Source: Crocodylus rhombifer (Eukaryota; Chordata; Crocodylia; Crocodylidae). From it: a stretch of 64,000 nt of DNA. The stretch is taken from the NCBI GenBank assembly GCA_038503035.1, contig JAVSML010024629.1, positions 259,799 to 323,798 on the forward strand, written 5' to 3'. The notes beneath the pieces are model-generated. The model had not been told where the DNA came from. It did not search any database and worked only from the letters and a program-made list of their open reading frames with translations. Of the stretch, positions 59,059 to 64,000 are shown piece after piece (position 1 is the first letter of the stretch; each line of letters begins with the position of its first letter). The translations under genes were made by a program, and so were the position numbers.

Positions 59059-60766
59059 GACCTAAAACATCTCATTTTGATTCCTAATATACAGATGTAC
59101 ATAAAAGAAACACAGTAGCTGATGCTAGCTGACATCCTTTTTGATAATTGAAGCAGAGGACACTAAGGACTTAAAAGGGCAGGGAGATTACCTTCTGTTC
59201 ATTCTCTTCCAAGTTGATCCTTTTGGATCAGATTTGAGGGGAAAAAACAGACAAGGCAGCATGGAAGGTTTATATGTTTGTTGTAACAAAACAATTCTAA
59301 AATTAAAAACATTATGATTTATTATTGATGGTCACAGACATCTCAAGTTCATTAATCGATTACTTAAAATACATTTTTGTTGTAATTAAATGAGTCAGAA
59401 GTATTTCTACTTTGTCTTTCTTTCTCTCTCTCTCGAAAAGTTATTGGTACAAAACCTAATTTTGACCTGACATTATTCTTTATACAGCAGACTTTCTTTG
59501 CTAGGGATGTCAACTCTGCTCCTCACTCAAGCTCTATAATTCTCAGATATATTAAAGGGGGGGAAGAAAACAACCCAAAACAGAACAAAAGCCACCCTCA
59601 CCCCGTCCCCCAAAACAGAGGCTGACTATTCTATTCTCTTACTAAAAAGTACAGTGACTCAGAATAGATACTAGAGAAACCATTTGTCATTAAACTAAGC
59701 TTTCAATGAGACTGGAAGTTTGTCAACTCCTGAAACTAGAAAAAAAGTATAAAATACTATATCTTCCTCTGCTGTGCTAAAATGCATTTTTCTGGAAGTC
59801 ATCTTTACCCCCTGAACCCTGTCATACTTTATGCACACAGCCTTTTAAATTGCAGCCTCTGGAAAAAAATGATTGCAATGGAAGGAAGGGAGATATTGAG
59901 GTATAACCATCTTTAGAAACTACAATTTCCAGGAATGCAAAATTAAAAGGTATTTTTTGTATTACACTGACAGCCAAATACTAATATTCAACCCAGTCAG
60001 GTCAATCATTTTACCTTTATTATATGTTCCTTTTGAAACAAACAATCTGTGTGAAATTTATTCTTGGAGGCAGGTACCTAACATTTCAGAAGAGGGCTGC
60101 TCAGTGTCACCACACCCAAGTCCCTTCATTAAACTCACTCTATACAACTGCTTCCATCAGACTACGCCCTCCTTTCATAAAGATGACCTACCAAAGATTA
60201 TCTATATTTATTTATAGATTTGATTTGGGTACTTATAATCCAGGAAGAAGCCCAAAGAAGTGAAGGGTTTTATTTGCTTTTTACATCTTAGAAATAGTGA
60301 CGTTATCAACTTTAATCTGACCTGTTTTTCAGATGACAGTTGGAAGGTCTCAGTTGAAAATTCTGAGTTTTTAAACAAGAAATGAAAGACAAAGGTATGG
60401 AATGTATATTAACAGCTAAGACTTAGAGCCTGTCCTACACTCCTTGGGTGTATTGGCATTACTTGCACAAAGAACAGGAGCCACAATCAAATAAATAGAT
60501 ACCTCTCATTACTGCACACACTTTCATTTTACCTCTTTTTTCCTTTATCATCACAGAGTGATGTTTTAGTTATGGTAAAACTGGTGGAATGTATTATCTT
60601 ACTGCATGCTTTCACCAAAACCTATAAATTGTACAATTTTAATATAATGTAGATACTTTTATTGTCCATTTTACTGTACTGTTTTAGCAGAAGCTGTAAA
60701 CAAACTACAACTACTAAAGGCTTCCTCTGTCCAGAATGTTAGTCACTGAATTTAAATATTTAATAG

Positions 60767-60970
60767 CGGGGTCACCAACCTTAAGGAAACTATGGGCTGA
60801 AACAACCTAGCTCCAGAACAACATGAGCAAGGCAGCTTGGGCAGCACGCAGCAGTAAGGGGCTTTTCCCAGCCCCCAGCTCCAGCACAGGGCGGCTCCCA
60901 GCTATGCTTATGCTTCAACTGGGGGAAGGGGGGGGGTTGGAGCAGGGAAAAGTGCTGGTGGCATGAATCT
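60767..60970. repeat. GC-rich probable repeat
   Basis: A sharply bounded GC-rich block starts agcggggtcaccaaccttaa, similar to hAT-type outer ends, and contains a run of nine G near 60930. The right end is not identified. Confidence 0.35.
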
Positions 60971-62745
60971 GGGGATGTGAGAATACAAAAAAGCTGCTAT
61001 TAATACCACTGTGCTTCTCAACTATATGAAAGCATTATGCTACAAAAAGTGTTAAGAGAAAGATTATTTTTTACTGTATCATTTTTGATTTTCTCCTCTA
61101 ATTTTTATGCCTGCCAATACTATAGTGAATACATACAGAAGTACAGATCTCATGGTGAAAATACTGCACATTACATAGTTGGAGTTGGTCAAAAATGCTC
61201 AATCAAAGCATTACAGAAAGACAACAGCACTCTTCACTGAGGCTACACCACTAAATGAGGTTTTAACCTACCAGCCTGCAGTAGCTTAAAAATTAAGGAA
61301 TTAGTTACTTCACTTTTAACCTTCTTTCCCAAAGACTTTTTCTCTTCATGATTAGAGAGTTGCTTTCTCTAGGGAACTGGATAAGATTGGTCCTCCTTTG
61401 AATAACTGGCCACATATACATCCTCCAGGGAGAAGTTCTCATACCCTGTGGTTTGACCAAACCTGTGTTTTTGCCTTATCAGTACTCACTGAATGTGCCA
61501 CAAGGCCCACCTATTCTGATGCCTAACTGCCAAAAGGATAAAGGGTGGCATGCATTTGCTGTTCCTCAGTTTCTCTTAACAACCTGGCTAGACACAGAGC
61601 TGTGTGTGTCCTACTAATGGGAACCTTAGGAGAACAGAAAAATGGTTAAGTGCTCCCTAACACCTCTACTATTCTAAGAAGCACATGCGAGTCCTTTGGG
61701 TTTTCTAAAAGAAAAAAGTAACCGGACCCTTTTGTGGCTTGACACCTTACCATCTATATCAAATCTCCATCCCAGCTCCTTCCTGATGATGCTTCAGGCA
61801 ATGCCATTTTGTGGCTTTGTCAACATTTGCTGTACATGCACTTATTTACTGCAGGGTAACCTCACTTCTGTTTTTCTTTTTTCCAGTGGAGGAATGGGAT
61901 GGTACCCCTTTCATTTATCACGGACTTGCTCAGAACGGTTTGCTCTCTAGGCTTTTGACTGTGTCCATGTCCCTTGGGTAATAGCCTTATACCAATATCT
62001 AACAGGCATACACAATGCCTCTTCTGTTCTGGGGGATTCTCATATCCCCAAGAATTAGTTAAATCTGCCAATTGTACAAGCTCAGAACTCGAGGGAAAAA
62101 TTAGCTTCAGCTATTTCTCCCACATAAGTCACTAGACTCCATGGCTAACCCAAGATCAAAAGACCTTGCCCAAGTACTGGCAAAAGATCAACACCCAACC
62201 TTCTCAATGTCACCAGGACTGGCACTCTTATGCCAGTCCAGGTTAAGATCTAGATCTATAGACAGGAGACACCAGAGGTTCCTAAAAATCTGAAGCTCTG
62301 GTCCCAATGTAATCTCTTCTGGCTCAGAGACTTGGCCCTGTGTAGTGACTACTGCAGCTCAGAGATGCCTAGAGATGAATGTAATTATACCTTTTTTTAT
62401 ATGACCTGTGGGTACCATTGTCAACAGATGCAGCAAACAGTTCTGCTCCAGGTCAGTATAGGAAAAATATTCCTTTCCATCCTCACTAGAAAAAAGGGCT
62501 AGAGAGTGATCACCAAAGCTACTGGTGGCTTTGAACCCAAATGCATAGAAAATACAAGGAGCCCAGAAACATTTGCCTCTCCATATTATGGCAATGTGCA
62601 GGCTGCATTATCAAGTCTCACAGTCCTGCTGTCCCTTGCTCTGGCACCTGGTTTATTTATACTCCAAGCAGCAGGCACCTGGCATATCATTCTCTCAATT
62701 TCATCCTGAGACAGGGTAATTAGTTTGGTGAATGAAAGGTATGCA

Positions 62746-62880
62746 GAGTCAAGGCACCCCTTGGAACATGCCAATTCTTAGCTTTCATTTGTTTCTTGAC
62801 TATAGAAAAATAAAGCAAGTATTTTCTGGTAAAGAATTGAGAAAGACCACAACAGGGTCTCTTCCAGCTTCCTATAATCC
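62746..62880. repeat. Partial copy of the 26783 hAT-like family
   Basis: The sequence tcaaggcaccccttggaaca, then tttgtttcttgactatagaa and ttgagaaaga matches 26803-26910 (tcaaggcacccctcgaaaca, tagctgtttcttgactatga) in order and spacing. Confidence 0.6.
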
Positions 62881-63825
62881 TATCTTTCAATCCTAGTTTA
62901 TGTTCTACTCTATTTACTGTGGACAACATTTCCAGTTTCTGAAAGGCACATCCAAGAAACTTAAATGATTGCTTCTTCAAACTTAGGTTAAACAGTCAAG
63001 AAATTATTAGTTTTTCCCCAGCATAACATTTGTCCCATTTACATGCAAGGTCACCAAAGTCACCTTTATTGCTGTAAATATAATTTTACCAACCTTCTAA
63101 TCTCTAAACTTTGTTCGCTCAAATTTGTTTTCCAGACCTGAAGGGCAGTAGTACAGTATATTTATGACTTGGAATTTTTATTTGTGCAGATTCTACAGTA
63201 GACTTTTACTCCTATTCATATTGAAGAGATCAAAAACGTCAGTCATCAACAAGAAATGGTTTTTGCTAGGTACCAATCAGCTACAACTAAAAACAATAGG
63301 CTTGCACAGGTATATTTGGACAGAATGTTTTGTCTACAGATGCAAAAGAAGAAAGAAAATTAGTTTTCTGACCAAGATCTGCAACTGGGTCTCCAAAGCT
63401 GTTGGTTGGAAAGTGATTTTACCTGTAAGCAGCATATATTTATACAGAAATTATTAGCACAAATACTTAGATCATTGTATAGTTACTTGTAAAAACATTA
63501 GTACATTTATGGTTTCACAAGCATTCAAAGTCACACCAAAAAGAAAATTGAGAACACACTGCAGAAACACAAGATGGCCAATGAACCAGGCTTGATCTCT
63601 GACGGCAGCAAGTAAGCACCAATACCTTCACCTCCCACAGAAAACTTTAATAGTTAATACTGTATTGATTCTGTGGTATTTTAAATTAAAAACAAAAAAT
63701 AATGTGTTTCTCTATAACTAATTTAAAGCAATAGAAAAACAGAAAAGTTCAAAAGACCAAACAAAAGACACTTTTCTGAATACATTGTGCTCTCATATGG
63801 ATTCATGAAGTATACAAAGATAAAT

Positions 63826-64000
63826 ACTTACATACCGTAAGTACTTGACCACAAAATGACCCCCCCACCAGTTAGCACAGCGGGGTAGGAAGCCTCTTGT
63901 CTTACAATTGCACAGAAGGAAACCTCATTAAATACACTGTCTATCATTCAACTGCTGTCAAAAGCAACATGTGCTCAGTCATGGAACCCAAATATTAAGT
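63826..64000. repeat. Partial copy of the 46051 family
   Basis: The block ggaaacctcattaaatacac and caacatgtgctcagtcatgg matches 46136-46182 in order. The sequence before it (gtaagtacttgaccacaaaa) is a possible counterpart of the 46051 end. The element runs to the window edge. Confidence 0.45.

Larger units (their letters stand above)
39798..64000. other. CDK8: CDK8 intron 4 (3' part, continues past the window)
   Basis: At least 24.2 kb of intron upstream of exon 5. I looked on the minus strand for the expected exon ending in HRDL and for cyclin-binding or glycine-loop exons and found none. Mobile-element remnants are listed separately. The parts 39800-40370, 40470-42340, 42590-44070, 44600-46040, 47350-49680, 52860-55370, 55570-57120, 59070-60760 and 60970-62740 show nothing I can name, apart from small simple repeats. 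Confidence 0.6.

Overview
The window is vertebrate nuclear DNA: split exons with canonical GT/AG junctions, long introns, AC microsatellites, decayed LINEs and many short DNA-transposon remnants. The mix of CR1 LINEs ending in short tandem octamers, CR1 tails, L2-like remnants and hAT/pogo-type elements, with no mammalian SINEs, suggests a sauropsid. A crocodilian seems most likely and a turtle possible. That species assignment is inference.

Only one protein-coding gene is well supported: CDK8, the cyclin-dependent kinase of the Mediator kinase module, on the minus strand. Nine coding exons (positions 39797 down to 16117) encode the C-terminal 312 residues, from the lysine after the HRDL motif to the stop. 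All phases join and all junctions are canonical. With the 464-residue human protein as reference, the exons for residues 1-152 lie beyond the right edge of the window, so at least 24.2 kb of the right side is one intron. The 3' UTR runs to about 14960, where an AATAAA sits at a length typical for this gene.

Layout: 1-14959 is intergenic DNA downstream of CDK8. It holds two CR1 copies with recognisable reverse transcriptase (1578-2657 and 4735-6092), a 10-base assembly gap flanked by an exact 47-bp duplication, an 81-bp pogo-type MITE, and the tail of an older LINE. 14960-16116 is the 3' UTR. 16117-39797 holds CDK8 exons 13 to 5 and their introns. These introns carry an L2-like remnant, several hAT-like and pogo-like elements, and a 1.43-kb hAT-type element built of alternating inverted units (30904-32331). 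39798-64000 is the upstream intron. It contains hAT-type elements with recognisable 8-bp target duplications (42345, 52284, 55380, 58817), a 2.3-kb degenerate LINE whose reverse-transcriptase core is replaced by another sequence, and an LTR-like stretch.

The genes do not form a pathway or operon, and no novel biological system was found. The observations most worth checking are the snapback hAT element and its 187-bp relative, GC-rich modules that recur in different elements, a tandem (NAGNAG) splice acceptor at CDK8 exon 12, a splice-site polypyrimidine tract made of a microsatellite, and the probable false duplication at the assembly gap.
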